A DNA stretch of 64,000 nt from Pseudarthrobacter sp. ATCC 49987 (GTDB lineage: Bacteria > Actinomycetota > Actinomycetes > Actinomycetales > Micrococcaceae): the NCBI RefSeq assembly GCF_009928425.1, contig NZ_JAABNS010000001.1, positions 3,410,001-3,474,000 on the forward strand. The letters are read 5' to 3'. Made by a program: the position numbers and the translations under genes. This document shows, one piece after another, positions 34,323 to 42,139 of the stretch; positions within the stretch are counted from its first letter, which is position 1; each line of letters opens with the position of its first letter. Under the pieces are notes generated by a model, which saw only the letters and a program-made list of their open reading frames with translations, ran no database searches and was not told where the DNA came from.

Positions 34323-34780
34323 GGGGTCCGCCTCCTCGCGATTCTTGCCTGATGTTGCTGCTATTCTGCCAGACGTGTCCGAGTGCAGCGTCCAACGGCG
34401 ACGCGCCCGAAGAATCTGCGGCCAGAACCCTTGGTTTTCCCAACTATTCTCGGTTTGCCGGGAACAAGCAAGCGGGCGGAGGAACGGCCGGACCTGTGAT
34501 CGTCACGCAGGTTTTACCCAGTGTTAACGCGGCGTCCGATGACCCCGAATGACGGCAGATGAACCCCCGTTGCCGCCCGAAAAGTCCGGGAATCCCGGGA
34601 TCCGCCATTGTTTCGGCTGCTCTATCCAAGGCGGCAAATGTTAGGTAGTCTTCGAGGCGTTGCTGAACCGAGACTCGTGTTTCAGAACGTGGCGCCAGCG
34701 GCACTGCGTTCGGAGCGGGCTACGGAACGCGTCCGGGGCACCAACCCCGCAACAGGCATCAATCGAGGAAGGACCCTGCA
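34323..34780. other. 458-bp spacer without a recognised gene
   Basis: Contains only short open frames without family features or good ribosome sites. It must hold promoters for the Usp gene (leftward) and the FAD-binding-like gene (rightward, GAGGAAGGA before its GTG). An AT-richer stretch occurs around 34360-34450. No RNA gene or repeat was recognised. Confidence 0.5.
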
Positions 34781-35416
34781 GTGTCGAGCATGCCAATGTC
34801 CGTGGAGATCGAACGGACCGCAGCCATTGTGATCGGCACCGGCCTGTCCGGGCTGGCGGTGGCCAGCGAGCTGCAGCGGCGCGGGGTTGACTCCATCATT
34901 GTGGACGGGCTCGATCTGTTGGGTGCCGGGCATCCGGCCAATACGTCCTCCCTGCAGCGCTGCGACGCGGCCGACGCCGCCAGCCTGCGGGAACGCAACG
35001 AAATCCTCCGGCATCTGCGGAACTACGCCGCCAGCCACAAGTTGGACGTCCGGAACAATATCCGGGCCCTGCAGCTGGACCATGTTGATGCCGGCATCAC
35101 CCGGCCCGGCCAGCAGTGGGCCGTCCGCACGCCCGGCGGCATCCTGCTGGCCGATCACCTCGTCCTGACGCGCTGTGCCCACAGCCAGCTGCGCCGGATG
35201 CTCTCCGAGCTTGGTGTGGCCGCGGGGCAGAACCTTATGGCGGCGATGCACGCCCTCGGGATGTACCTCGTGGGTGTGGGCGAACTCATTACGCCGACGC
35301 CGAAGGAAGTGCTGCGCCAGGCGAAGGTTGTGGGCCAGGCGATCTCCGCCAAGGTCTACCCCGACGGGTTTCCGGCCGTTCTGCCCGGGGGCTACGCCCT
35401 CGCCGCGCCGGCCTGA
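34781..35416 (+). CDS. FAD/NAD(P)-binding Rossmann protein, short
   Basis: A 211-residue protein with an N-terminal dinucleotide-binding motif VIGTGLSGLAVASELQRRGV (about 16-35), the GxGxxG start of flavin monooxygenases and oxidases. The second and catalytic parts of such enzymes (usually over 350 residues) are missing; after about residue 80 the sequence becomes a helical region (EVLRQAKVVGQAISAKVYPD) not recognised. GTG start with GAGGAAGGA. It may be a truncated oxidase or a dedicated small family; there is no frame that continues it. Confidence 0.55.
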   Translation: MSSMPMSVEIERTAAIVIGTGLSGLAVASELQRRGVDSIIVDGLDLLGAGHPANTSSLQRCDAADAASLRERNEILRHLRNYAASHKLDVRNNIRALQLDHVDAGITRPGQQWAVRTPGGILLADHLVLTRCAHSQLRRMLSELGVAAGQNLMAAMHALGMYLVGVGELITPTPKEVLRQAKVVGQAISAKVYPDGFPAVLPGGYALAAPA

Positions 35417-35452
35417 CCGGAACACTCTGCCCCTACCCAAGGCAACGCGGGT

Positions 35453-36043
35453 TCAGCTTCCGGTGTCGTTGCCGGCGCCCGGCTTGAGCCGGCTCTTGGC
35501 CATCAGGCCCAGGACGACCAGGATGCCGATGGCCGTTCCAACGAAGATCACAATGCTCCAGGGGAACGGCTCCGAGGAGCTGGTCCGCGGCTCCGGCGCC
35601 GGCGTTATACCCGGCTGGGCGGTTCCCATCGTGGGAACCGCGGCAACCGCCGTCGAGCCTGTCGCTCCGGCTGTTGCGGTAAACGTGAAGGTGCCCTCGA
35701 TGGGGTGGCCGTCCGAGCTGGCCACACGCCAGGCGACCGCGTACAGCCCTGCGGGGGCGCCGGGCTTGAGCTTCTGCGAGGCGACGTTGTCCACGATCTC
35801 GACGGCGCCGTCGGCCCAATTGGCGCCGTCGTGGTTCACCGCGACCTGCGAACCCAGCGCCAGGGGGTTCTTATTGAACGTGATCGACACCTTCTCCGGC
35901 GGCGTCGCTACCGTGGCGCCGGCGGCCGGGCTGGTGGACTCGGCGACGTCGTGGGCCGAGGCCGGAGAAACCGCGCCCAGCAGGGCGGCGGCGAAGATCG
36001 CGGCGCCCAGCAGGGCACTCAAGAGCTGTCGGATGGGGCGCAT
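35453..36043 (-). CDS. Copper-resistance CopC-domain protein
   Basis: A 196-residue exported protein: signal peptide to about residue 32 (SPASAHDVAE). The mature N-terminus starts with His, as in CopC where this His binds copper. Then the CopC fold ATPPEKVSITFNKNPLALGS and YAVAWRVASSDGHPIEGTFTFT, a Ser/Pro/Glu linker and a C-terminal membrane span (IVIFVGTAIGILVVLGLMAK). It is a cell-surface copper-binding protein, possibly helping copper import or storage. No CopD gene is next to it. Confidence 0.9.
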   Translation of the reverse strand: MRPIRQLLSALLGAAIFAAALLGAVSPASAHDVAESTSPAAGATVATPPEKVSITFNKNPLALGSQVAVNHDGANWADGAVEIVDNVASQKLKPGAPAGLYAVAWRVASSDGHPIEGTFTFTATAGATGSTAVAAVPTMGTAQPGITPAPEPRTSSSEPFPWSIVIFVGTAIGILVVLGLMAKSRLKPGAGNDTGS

Positions 36044-36154
36044 GGGAAAAGCTGCTCCTAGTGTTGGCTTCCTTACAGACTAGGCGAAATCGGCCGGTCG
36101 CCGCGTGTGCGCCTAATAGGATTCAAGTAACCATCCACATCCCCCGGAGGACTA

Positions 36155-37597
36155 ATGCTCAAGCAGGGCTCTGCACTCGACCGGTACTTCAAGATATCCG
36201 AGCGGGGGTCGAACTTCTCGCGCGAGATCCGTGGCGGCTTTGCCACGTTCTTCGCGATGAGCTACATCGTGGTGCTGAACCCGCTGATCCTCTCGGGCCC
36301 CGATTCCTCCGGCGCCACACTGGGTTTCCCGGCCGTCGCCGCCGTCACCGCCTTGGTCGCAGGCATCCTGACCATCCTGATGGGGGCGTGGGCCAAGCAC
36401 CCCTTCGCGCTGGCGACGGGCCTCGGCGTCAATGCCTTCGTCGCCGTCACGGTGGCCACCAACCCCGGACTGACCTGGCCGGACATGATGGGCCTGGTGG
36501 TGCTCTCGGGTGTCACCATGCTGATCCTGGTCCTCACCGGTTTCCGGACCGCCGTCTTCAAGGCGGTCCCGGAAGGGCTGAAGACCGCGATCGTGGTGGG
36601 CATCGGCCTGTTCATCGCCCTGATCGGCCTGGTCAACGCGGGCTTTGTGCGCCGCATCCCGGATGTTGCCGGAACCACCGTGCCGGTGGGCCTGGGCTTC
36701 GACGGCAAGCTTGTGGGCTGGCCTACCCTGGTCTTTGTCTTCGGCCTGATCCTGACCATCGCCCTCGTGGTCCGCAAGGTCAAGGGCGCGATCCTGATCG
36801 GCATCGTCGCCTCGACGATCCTGTCCGTGATCCTGGAATTCACCCTGCACATCGGCCCCAGCTTCGACGGCAAGACCTACAACCCGGCAGGCTGGTCCCT
36901 CGTGGCCCCGGCATTCTCCGAATGGGCCGCCCCGGACCTGTCCCTGATCGGCAAGGCCAACCCCTTCGGCGCCTTTGAGCACCTCGGTTTCGTCGCCGCG
37001 ACCCTGCTGGCGTTCGTGATCCTGCTGAGCATCTTCTTCGATGCCATGGGAACCATGGTGGGCCTGGCCACCGAGGCCGGCACCATCGACAAGGACGGCA
37101 ACATCCCCAACGTCGACCGGGTCCTGCAGGTGGACGCGCTCGGCGCGATCATCGGCGGCGGAGCCTCCGTCTCCTCGAACCAGATCTACGTCGAGTCCGG
37201 TGCCGGCATCGGCGAAGGCGCCCGGACCGGCCTCGCCTCGATTGTCACCGGCCTGCTGTTCATCGTGGCCATGTTCTTCACCCCGCTGATCAACCTCGTT
37301 CCGTTCGAGGCGGTGGCGCCGGCGCTCGTCGTCGTCGGTTTTATGATGGTCTCCCAGGTCGGCAAGATCGACTGGCAGGACCTGGGCATCGCCATCCCGG
37401 CCTTCCTGACGTTCACCCTGATGCCGTTCACCTACTCGATCGCCAACGGCCTCGGCGCCGGCTTCATCATGTTCGTCCTGATCCGCACTTTCCAGGGCCG
37501 CGCCCGCGAGGTGCACCCGCTGATGTGGGCTGTGGCCGCGGCCTTCCTGCTGTTCTTCGCGATCGGCCCGATTGAGGCGGCGCTGGGACTGCACTAA
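36155..37597 (+). CDS. NCS2-family purine permease (AzgA-like)
   Basis: A 480-residue membrane protein of the nucleobase-cation symporter 2/AzgA group with about 12 spans. Typical stretches are FFAMSYIVVLNPLILSG near the start, ATGLGVNAFVAVTVAT and ALVVVGFMMVSQVGKIDW. It imports hypoxanthine, guanine or adenine with protons. It has CCGGAGG 7 bp before the ATG. The gene stands alone between CopC (divergent) and hutG (same strand, 135 bp downstream). Confidence 0.93.
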   Translation: MLKQGSALDRYFKISERGSNFSREIRGGFATFFAMSYIVVLNPLILSGPDSSGATLGFPAVAAVTALVAGILTILMGAWAKHPFALATGLGVNAFVAVTVATNPGLTWPDMMGLVVLSGVTMLILVLTGFRTAVFKAVPEGLKTAIVVGIGLFIALIGLVNAGFVRRIPDVAGTTVPVGLGFDGKLVGWPTLVFVFGLILTIALVVRKVKGAILIGIVASTILSVILEFTLHIGPSFDGKTYNPAGWSLVAPAFSEWAAPDLSLIGKANPFGAFEHLGFVAATLLAFVILLSIFFDAMGTMVGLATEAGTIDKDGNIPNVDRVLQVDALGAIIGGGASVSSNQIYVESGAGIGEGARTGLASIVTGLLFIVAMFFTPLINLVPFEAVAPALVVVGFMMVSQVGKIDWQDLGIAIPAFLTFTLMPFTYSIANGLGAGFIMFVLIRTFQGRAREVHPLMWAVAAAFLLFFAIGPIEAALGLH

Positions 37598-37661
37598 GGA
37601 TCCCCGCATTCCCCTCCCCTCCGCCTCCGCCGAGGTGAGACTTCGGCCTTGAAAGGGGCAG

Positions 37662-37679
37662 GTTCCGGGATTTCGGACA
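37662..37679. promoter_or_regulatory. Candidate IclR-type operator upstream of hutG (weak match)
   Basis: The 18-bp window here ends in CGGGATTTCGGACA and matches 12 of 18 positions of the palindrome found upstream of hutU and the IclR gene (43933, 44993), with the TGTCCG half complete on the complementary strand. It is 54 bp before the hutG ATG. Alone it is weak evidence; its place before another hut gene raises it. Confidence 0.4.
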
Positions 37680-37732
37680 GCACGACGGCGGCTCGGCTGG
37701 TTTTCCGGCCCGGGCTGCGGTGAGCTAGGGGC

Positions 37733-38692
37733 ATGGTTTCTCCCTCGCCCGCCGTTGATGTCCCGCCGCAGCCCTGGACCGGACGGTTCGACGGCGACGG
37801 CGCCGAGCACCGGCGCTGGTGGCAGGCCGTCACGCCCTTCGCCCCGCGCCGAGCCAAGCCCGCGCGCCCCCTCGTGCGCCCCGCGGTGATTCTCGGTTTC
37901 CGCAGCGACGCCGGGGTGCGCCGCAACAAGGGCCGAACGGGTGCCGCCGCGGCCCCCGCCGCGATCCGCGCCGCCCTCGCCCCGCTCGCCTTCCACCTGG
38001 GCCGGGACGTGCACGACGCCGGCGACGTCACCGTGGCCGGGGATGCCCTGGAGGCAGGGCAGGCACGTGCCGGGCTCGCCATCACCAGCCTGCTCGACGC
38101 CGGGCAGCTTCCCGTGGTGCTGGGCGGCGGGCACGAAACCGCGTTCGCGAGCTACCTGGGCGTGGCCGGCTCGGCGGCGGTCCGCGAGGGCCTGCGCGTG
38201 GGCGTGCTGAACCTGGATGCCCACTTCGACCTCCGCGACGAGGCCGTGCCCAGTTCCGGCACCCCGTTCCTGCAGATGGCCCGGGCTGAAGCCGCCGCGG
38301 GACGCGAACTGAGGTACGCCGTCGTCGGGATCTCCGAACCCAACAACACCCGCGCCCTCTTCCGGACGGCGGAGGAGCTTGGCGTCGACTACCTGCTGGA
38401 CGAGGACTGTTCGGCCGGGGCCGCGCACGCCTTTGTGGCAGCGTTCCTGGCGCAGGTGGACGCCCTGTACCTGACGATCGACCTGGACGTGTTGCCGGCG
38501 TCGGTGGCCCCCGGAGTGAGCGCGCCGGCCGCGTACGGGGTGCCGCTGCCGGTGATCAGCGCCGTGTGCCGCCAGGTGGCCGCGAGCGGAAAGCTGCTGC
38601 ACCTGGATGTCGCGGAGCTGAACCCCGAGTTCGACCTGGACCACCGGACGGCCAAGGTGGCCGCGAGACTGATCAACACGCTGCTGGGGTAG
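37733..38692 (+). CDS. hutG: Formimidoylglutamase
   Basis: A 319-residue ureohydrolase (arginase family). Metal ligands are visible: GGGHE (131-135), DAHFD (162-166) and DLDVL (250-254). Length and motif spacing fit HutG, which splits formimidoylglutamate to glutamate and formamide. Agmatinase or arginase are alternatives, but hutU, hutH and an IclR regulator 5 kb away and the operator-like site upstream support HutG. It ends 6 bp from the convergent TetR gene. Confidence 0.85.
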   Translation: MVSPSPAVDVPPQPWTGRFDGDGAEHRRWWQAVTPFAPRRAKPARPLVRPAVILGFRSDAGVRRNKGRTGAAAAPAAIRAALAPLAFHLGRDVHDAGDVTVAGDALEAGQARAGLAITSLLDAGQLPVVLGGGHETAFASYLGVAGSAAVREGLRVGVLNLDAHFDLRDEAVPSSGTPFLQMARAEAAAGRELRYAVVGISEPNNTRALFRTAEELGVDYLLDEDCSAGAAHAFVAAFLAQVDALYLTIDLDVLPASVAPGVSAPAAYGVPLPVISAVCRQVAASGKLLHLDVAELNPEFDLDHRTAKVAARLINTLLG

Positions 38693-38698
38693 CCGGCA

Positions 38699-39316
38699 TC
38701 AGTGCTGGGCTGCCGGCGGGGGTCCGGAGACGAGGGCCTGGTGGAGCAGCGCCCGCGCGGACCAGCGCATCGACGCCCTGGCCTGGTCCCGCGAGAGGCC
38801 GCCGATATCAGTGAGCCAGACGAGCGCCTCGATCCCGATCGCGCTGCGCACAGCCAGCGCAAGGGCGCGGATCTCCGGTGCGGAAAACGTGCCCTGGAGA
38901 GGTTTGAGGGCTTCCTCGATCCAGGCGATCGCCCTGCCCTGGCGCAGCGGTAGTGCCGATTCCGCAGGGTCCCGCTCCAAGGAGAGCCGGAGCATCGTGC
39001 GCTGCTGGGCTTCCGTGTCGGCGATCAGCCGGGTGAACTCCGCCACGACGACGTCCAGCCGCGCCCCCGGGTCCTCCGGCGCGTCCGCCGGCAGCAACGA
39101 CTTCCGGGCGGTTTCCGGGTGGGCTGCGGCGAGGAGCTCACGCTGGCTCGGGAAGTAGCGGTAGGCAGTACTCCGGGCGACGCCGGCTGCTGACGCCGTG
39201 CTGTCGACGGTCGGGGACTCCCCCGCCGCCACCGCTTCCCGGGCGACAGCAACGAGCGCCTCGAACGTCCGGCGCTTCTGGCCTGTGCGGCCGGCATCCT
39301 GATAGGGGGTTGACAT
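38699..39316 (-). CDS. TetR-family transcriptional regulator
   Basis: A 205-residue TetR protein. HTH reads SAAGVARSTAYRYFPSQREL at about 43-62. The C-terminal ligand domain is unremarkable. It is divergent from the cupin gene at 39383, and the 66-bp spacer holds a perfect 9+9-bp palindrome (39341), so it most likely represses that gene and itself. The ligand is unknown. Confidence 0.9.
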   Translation of the reverse strand: MSTPYQDAGRTGQKRRTFEALVAVAREAVAAGESPTVDSTASAAGVARSTAYRYFPSQRELLAAAHPETARKSLLPADAPEDPGARLDVVVAEFTRLIADTEAQQRTMLRLSLERDPAESALPLRQGRAIAWIEEALKPLQGTFSAPEIRALALAVRSAIGIEALVWLTDIGGLSRDQARASMRWSARALLHQALVSGPPPAAQH

Positions 39317-39340
39317 GGACTTTATGGTACCCCAGTCTTG

Positions 39341-39362
39341 TTATGGGACATAAGTCCCATAA
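39341..39362. promoter_or_regulatory. TetR-type palindromic operator
   Basis: TTATGGGAC (39341-39349), ATAA centre and GTCCCATAA (39354-39362): a perfect 9-bp inverted repeat in the short spacer between divergent TetR and cupin genes. It is 20 bp before the cupin ATG and 25 bp from the TetR start, ideal for joint repression. Confidence 0.8.
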
Positions 39363-39382
39363 GCACGTGAAGAGGCGATCCC

Positions 39383-39883
39383 ATGGAAACGGTCAGCAGC
39401 CCGGCAGCCATCATCCGCGCAGAAGGCCAGGGCGAGCGCCGCTGGTTCTTCGGCGGCGGAGTCCACATCTGGAAAGCCAGGGCGGCGGAGACTGCCGGCG
39501 CCTTCCTGCTGTTTGAAGACCAGATGGCCGGCGGCAAGATGACACCGCTGCACACTCATCCCGATTCGGACGAGACCATGTACATCCTGGAAGGCGAGAT
39601 CCTCATGCACATGGACGGTGCCGAACACCGGATCGGCGCCGGTGGCCTGGCCGTGGCGCCACGGGGCGTTCCGCACGCGTTTATGGTGGTTTCCGGGCCT
39701 GCGCGGATGCTCTGCCTGCACACGCCCGGCTGCTGCGAGTCCTTCTACTGGGACGCGAGCACACCGCTCGCCGACGGGGACACCGACGGGACCGGCCCGG
39801 TGGATTTCGGCAGGGTCCAGGAGTCCGCACGCAAAAACGGCGGCATCGTACTGCTGGGGCCGCCGCCGTTTGGGCCGCGGTAG
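39383..39883 (+). CDS. Cupin-domain protein
   Basis: A 166-residue single-cupin protein. Motif 1 TPLHTHPDSDETMYILEGEI (about 53-72) holds the His-x-His and Glu metal ligands. Motif 2 is APRGVPHAFMVVSGPARML. It probably binds a metal and acts as oxygenase, isomerase or storage protein; the substrate is unknown. The start has AGAGG. It is controlled, by position, by the divergent TetR protein. Confidence 0.85.
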   Translation: METVSSPAAIIRAEGQGERRWFFGGGVHIWKARAAETAGAFLLFEDQMAGGKMTPLHTHPDSDETMYILEGEILMHMDGAEHRIGAGGLAVAPRGVPHAFMVVSGPARMLCLHTPGCCESFYWDASTPLADGDTDGTGPVDFGRVQESARKNGGIVLLGPPPFGPR

Positions 39884-39955
39884 CCGCGCCCGGGGCCGGG
39901 GCCGGCGAACCGTCCACGCGGGGCCGGCAACCTTCCGTCAAAACGGGCCCGGAAC

Positions 39956-39989
39956 ACAGAAAGTCCCCGCCGGAGCAGGGACTTTCTGT
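39956..39989. terminator. Bidirectional terminator
   Basis: ACAGAAAGTCCC and GGGACTTTCTGT (perfect 12-bp arms, 39956-39967 and 39978-39989) enclose a 10-base loop. It lies between the convergent cupin gene and the small protein gene at 40004. Confidence 0.8.
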
Positions 39990-40003
39990 CGGACCGGTTG
40001 CGG

Positions 40004-40249
40004 CTAGCTGCGCCGCACTTCCACGCCGTCGGATTTCAGGAACAGCCCGGCCTCGGACGGAAGTGACGGGTCCGCCGGGACCAGCCAGAGGACATTGCCG
40101 CTCAGTGAAACCTCTTCGACCTCACCGGCAGCCAAGACCTGTGCGTGCTTGAGGATTTCGACCCGGTCGCCGGCCTTGAGGCCCCGCCAGTCGGAAACCG
40201 CCGTGGCCGATGCCAGGCGCCTGGACATAACCGTCCCGCGTGCTTTCAT
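40004..40249 (-). CDS. Small hypothetical protein
   Basis: An 81-residue protein with central strands SDWRGLKAGDRVEILKHAQV and NVLWLVPADPSLP, reminiscent of a small SH3/KOW-like barrel but not recognised. A second start (MSRRLASA, seven codons in) is possible. Expressed toward a strong terminator; an AT-rich promoter region lies upstream (40250-40398). It could be a nucleic-acid-binding protein; this is a guess from the barrel look. Confidence 0.55.
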   Translation of the reverse strand: MKARGTVMSRRLASATAVSDWRGLKAGDRVEILKHAQVLAAGEVEEVSLSGNVLWLVPADPSLPSEAGLFLKSDGVEVRRS

Positions 40250-40398
40250 GAACTTCTACCCCTTTGTATATGTTCTTTGTCACAACTTCATTGGTGTGAC
40301 TTTCCCTTTGTACTACAGTTTCCGGCCCCCCGCGGCCGTAATGCCGACTATTTCGGGGGGACCGGAAATTGTTCACCCAAACTGCATTTTGTTTTCCT
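40250..40398. other. 149-bp AT-richer spacer
   Basis: Lies between the small protein start and the hutH stop. Runs such as TTTGTATATGTTCTTTG near 40263 give promoter-like elements for the leftward small gene. No other feature seen. Confidence 0.4.
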
Positions 40399-42045
40399 TT
40401 AGGCAAGATTTCCGACGGCCGATTCGGCAGCCGCCCGCACCTTGCCCGAGGCAACCAGAAGGTCCGCCGCCTCCAGTTCCGGCGAAAGGAACCTGTCCGT
40501 GCCCGGACCGTCGACGACGTCCCGCAGGGCGGCGATCACGGCGGCCCCTGCCGGGCCCGGGGTCAGTTCGCCGCCGGAGAGCTGGGTACGGATGTCCAGG
40601 GCCCGCGCCGACGTCACCAGCTCGATCGCCAGGACACGGCGCAGGTTCTCCACCGAGCGGCGCAGCTTGCGGGCTGCATGCCAGCCCATCGAGACATGGT
40701 CCTCCTGCATCGCGGAGCTCGGGATCGAGTCCACCGACGCCGGGACGGCCAGCCGCTTGTTGTCCGAGACGAGCCCGGCCTGGGTGTACTGGGCGATCAT
40801 GAGCCCGGAGTCGACGCCCGGGTCGGCGGCCAGGAACGCCGGCAGCCCGTGCGAGCGGGCCGGATCCAGCATCCGGTCGGTCCGGCGCTCGGCGATGGAG
40901 CTCAGGTCCGCGACGGCGATGGCCAGGAAGTCCAGCACGTAGGCCACCGGGGCGCCGTGGAAGTTGCCGTTGGAGCTGACGCGGCCGTCGGGCAGGACCA
41001 CCGGGTTGTCGATCGCGGCGGCGAGTTCGCGGGAGGCGACCATGGCGGCGTGGTCCACGGTGTCGCGGACGGCGCCGGCCACCTGGGGTGCGCAGCGCAG
41101 CGAGTAGGCGTCCTGGACTTTGGTGTCGTTGATCCGGTGCGAGGCCACAATCGGCGAGTCCGACAGGACCCGCAGCATGTTGTCCGCGGAGGCGGCCTGG
41201 CCCGGGTGCGGCCGGAGCGCAGCGTGCAGCTCCGGCAGGAACACCTGGTCCGTGCCAAGCAACGCCTCGACGCTGAGCGCGGCGGTGATGTCCGCCGTCG
41301 TGAGCAGCTGGCGGATATCCGCGATGGCCATCAGCAGCATGCCCAGCATGCCTTCGGTGCCGTTGACGAGCGCCAGGCCTTCCTTCTCGGCCAGCGTGAC
41401 CGGTTCGATGCCGTGCGCGGCGAGGAGCTCCGCGACCGGGCGGGCGCCCTTGGTGCCGTACAGCGTGCCGTCCGGGCCGGCAGCTTCGCCCTCGCCCATC
41501 AGGACCAGGGCGCAGTGGGACAGCGGCGCGAGGTCGCCCGAGCAGCCGAGCGAGCCGAATTCACGGACCACCGGGGTGATACCGGCGTTCAGGACGTCCA
41601 CCATGGTCTGCAGCACCACGGGGCGGACACCGGTCCGGCCGGAGGCGAGGGTCTTGGCGCGAAGGAACATGATGCCGCGGACCACCTCGCGTTCCACGGC
41701 CGGGCCCATGCCGGCGGCGTGGCTGCGGATCAGCGACTTCTGCAACTGGGTGCGCAGTTCGTTGGGGATGTGCCGGTTGGCCAGGGCCCCGAACCCGGTG
41801 GAGATGCCGTACGCCGGGGTTTCGCTGTGCGCGAGGTTGTCGATGTGGGCGCGGACTTGGGCGACGGCGTCGAGGGCGTCCTGGGAGATGGTCACCCGGG
41901 CATCGTGCCGGGCGACGGCGACGACGTCCTCGGGGGTGACCCCGCTGGAGCCGAGGATGACGGTGAGCGGTGAGTGGGTTGGGGCCACGCGGACAGGGTT
42001 CCCTGGCCGAGCTTGCGAGGTTGGGGAGTTCGTGGGGAGAGTCAT
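40399..42045 (-). CDS. hutH: Histidine ammonia-lyase
   Basis: A 548-residue HutH, started at the ATG at 42043-42045 (AGGAATC before it). It deaminates histidine to urocanate, first step of the hut pathway. The MIO cofactor region reads GSLGCSGDLAPLSH with Cys-Ser-Gly (168-170) instead of the common Ala-Ser-Gly; I know this variant from actinobacterial HutH. Catalytic Tyr is in AYGISTGFGAL (Y79). It is downstream of hutU, separated by repeat copy B. The N-terminus has 25 extra polar residues. Confidence 0.95.
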   Translation of the reverse strand: MTLPTNSPTSQARPGNPVRVAPTHSPLTVILGSSGVTPEDVVAVARHDARVTISQDALDAVAQVRAHIDNLAHSETPAYGISTGFGALANRHIPNELRTQLQKSLIRSHAAGMGPAVEREVVRGIMFLRAKTLASGRTGVRPVVLQTMVDVLNAGITPVVREFGSLGCSGDLAPLSHCALVLMGEGEAAGPDGTLYGTKGARPVAELLAAHGIEPVTLAEKEGLALVNGTEGMLGMLLMAIADIRQLLTTADITAALSVEALLGTDQVFLPELHAALRPHPGQAASADNMLRVLSDSPIVASHRINDTKVQDAYSLRCAPQVAGAVRDTVDHAAMVASRELAAAIDNPVVLPDGRVSSNGNFHGAPVAYVLDFLAIAVADLSSIAERRTDRMLDPARSHGLPAFLAADPGVDSGLMIAQYTQAGLVSDNKRLAVPASVDSIPSSAMQEDHVSMGWHAARKLRRSVENLRRVLAIELVTSARALDIRTQLSGGELTPGPAGAAVIAALRDVVDGPGTDRFLSPELEAADLLVASGKVRAAAESAVGNLA

Positions 42046-42063
42046 GATTCCTACTTTGTGGGG

Positions 42064-42123
42064 ATCGATTGCTCCGCAGGTGCCCTTTTGGGGGCTCAAA
42101 ACGGCAGTTACGGAGCAGTCGAT
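42064..42123. repeat. Palindromic repeat, copy B, between hutU and hutH
   Basis: Left arm ATCGATTGCTCCGCAGGTGCC, right arm the complement of ATCGACTGCTCCGTAACTGCC; the centre TTTTGGGGGCTCAAAA pairs with itself. It fills almost the whole 94-bp gap between hutU and hutH and may reduce hutH expression or terminate part of the transcript. Confidence 0.85.
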
Positions 42124-42139
42124 GTGGGGTCGGGAGCGG

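Noticed and set aside
34352..34552. 66-codon frame in the 458-bp spacer
   Set aside because: No ribosome site and no recognisable sequence; mixed composition unlike neighbouring genes.
36152..38644. 830-codon minus-strand frame across the NCS2 permease and hutG
   Set aside because: It spans two convincing genes and the gap between them and is a Gln/Gly/Asp/Arg-rich shadow with no domain.
40369..41973. 534-codon plus-strand frame opposite hutH
   Set aside because: Antisense shadow of a well-conserved enzyme; Gly/Arg/Asp-rich without motif.
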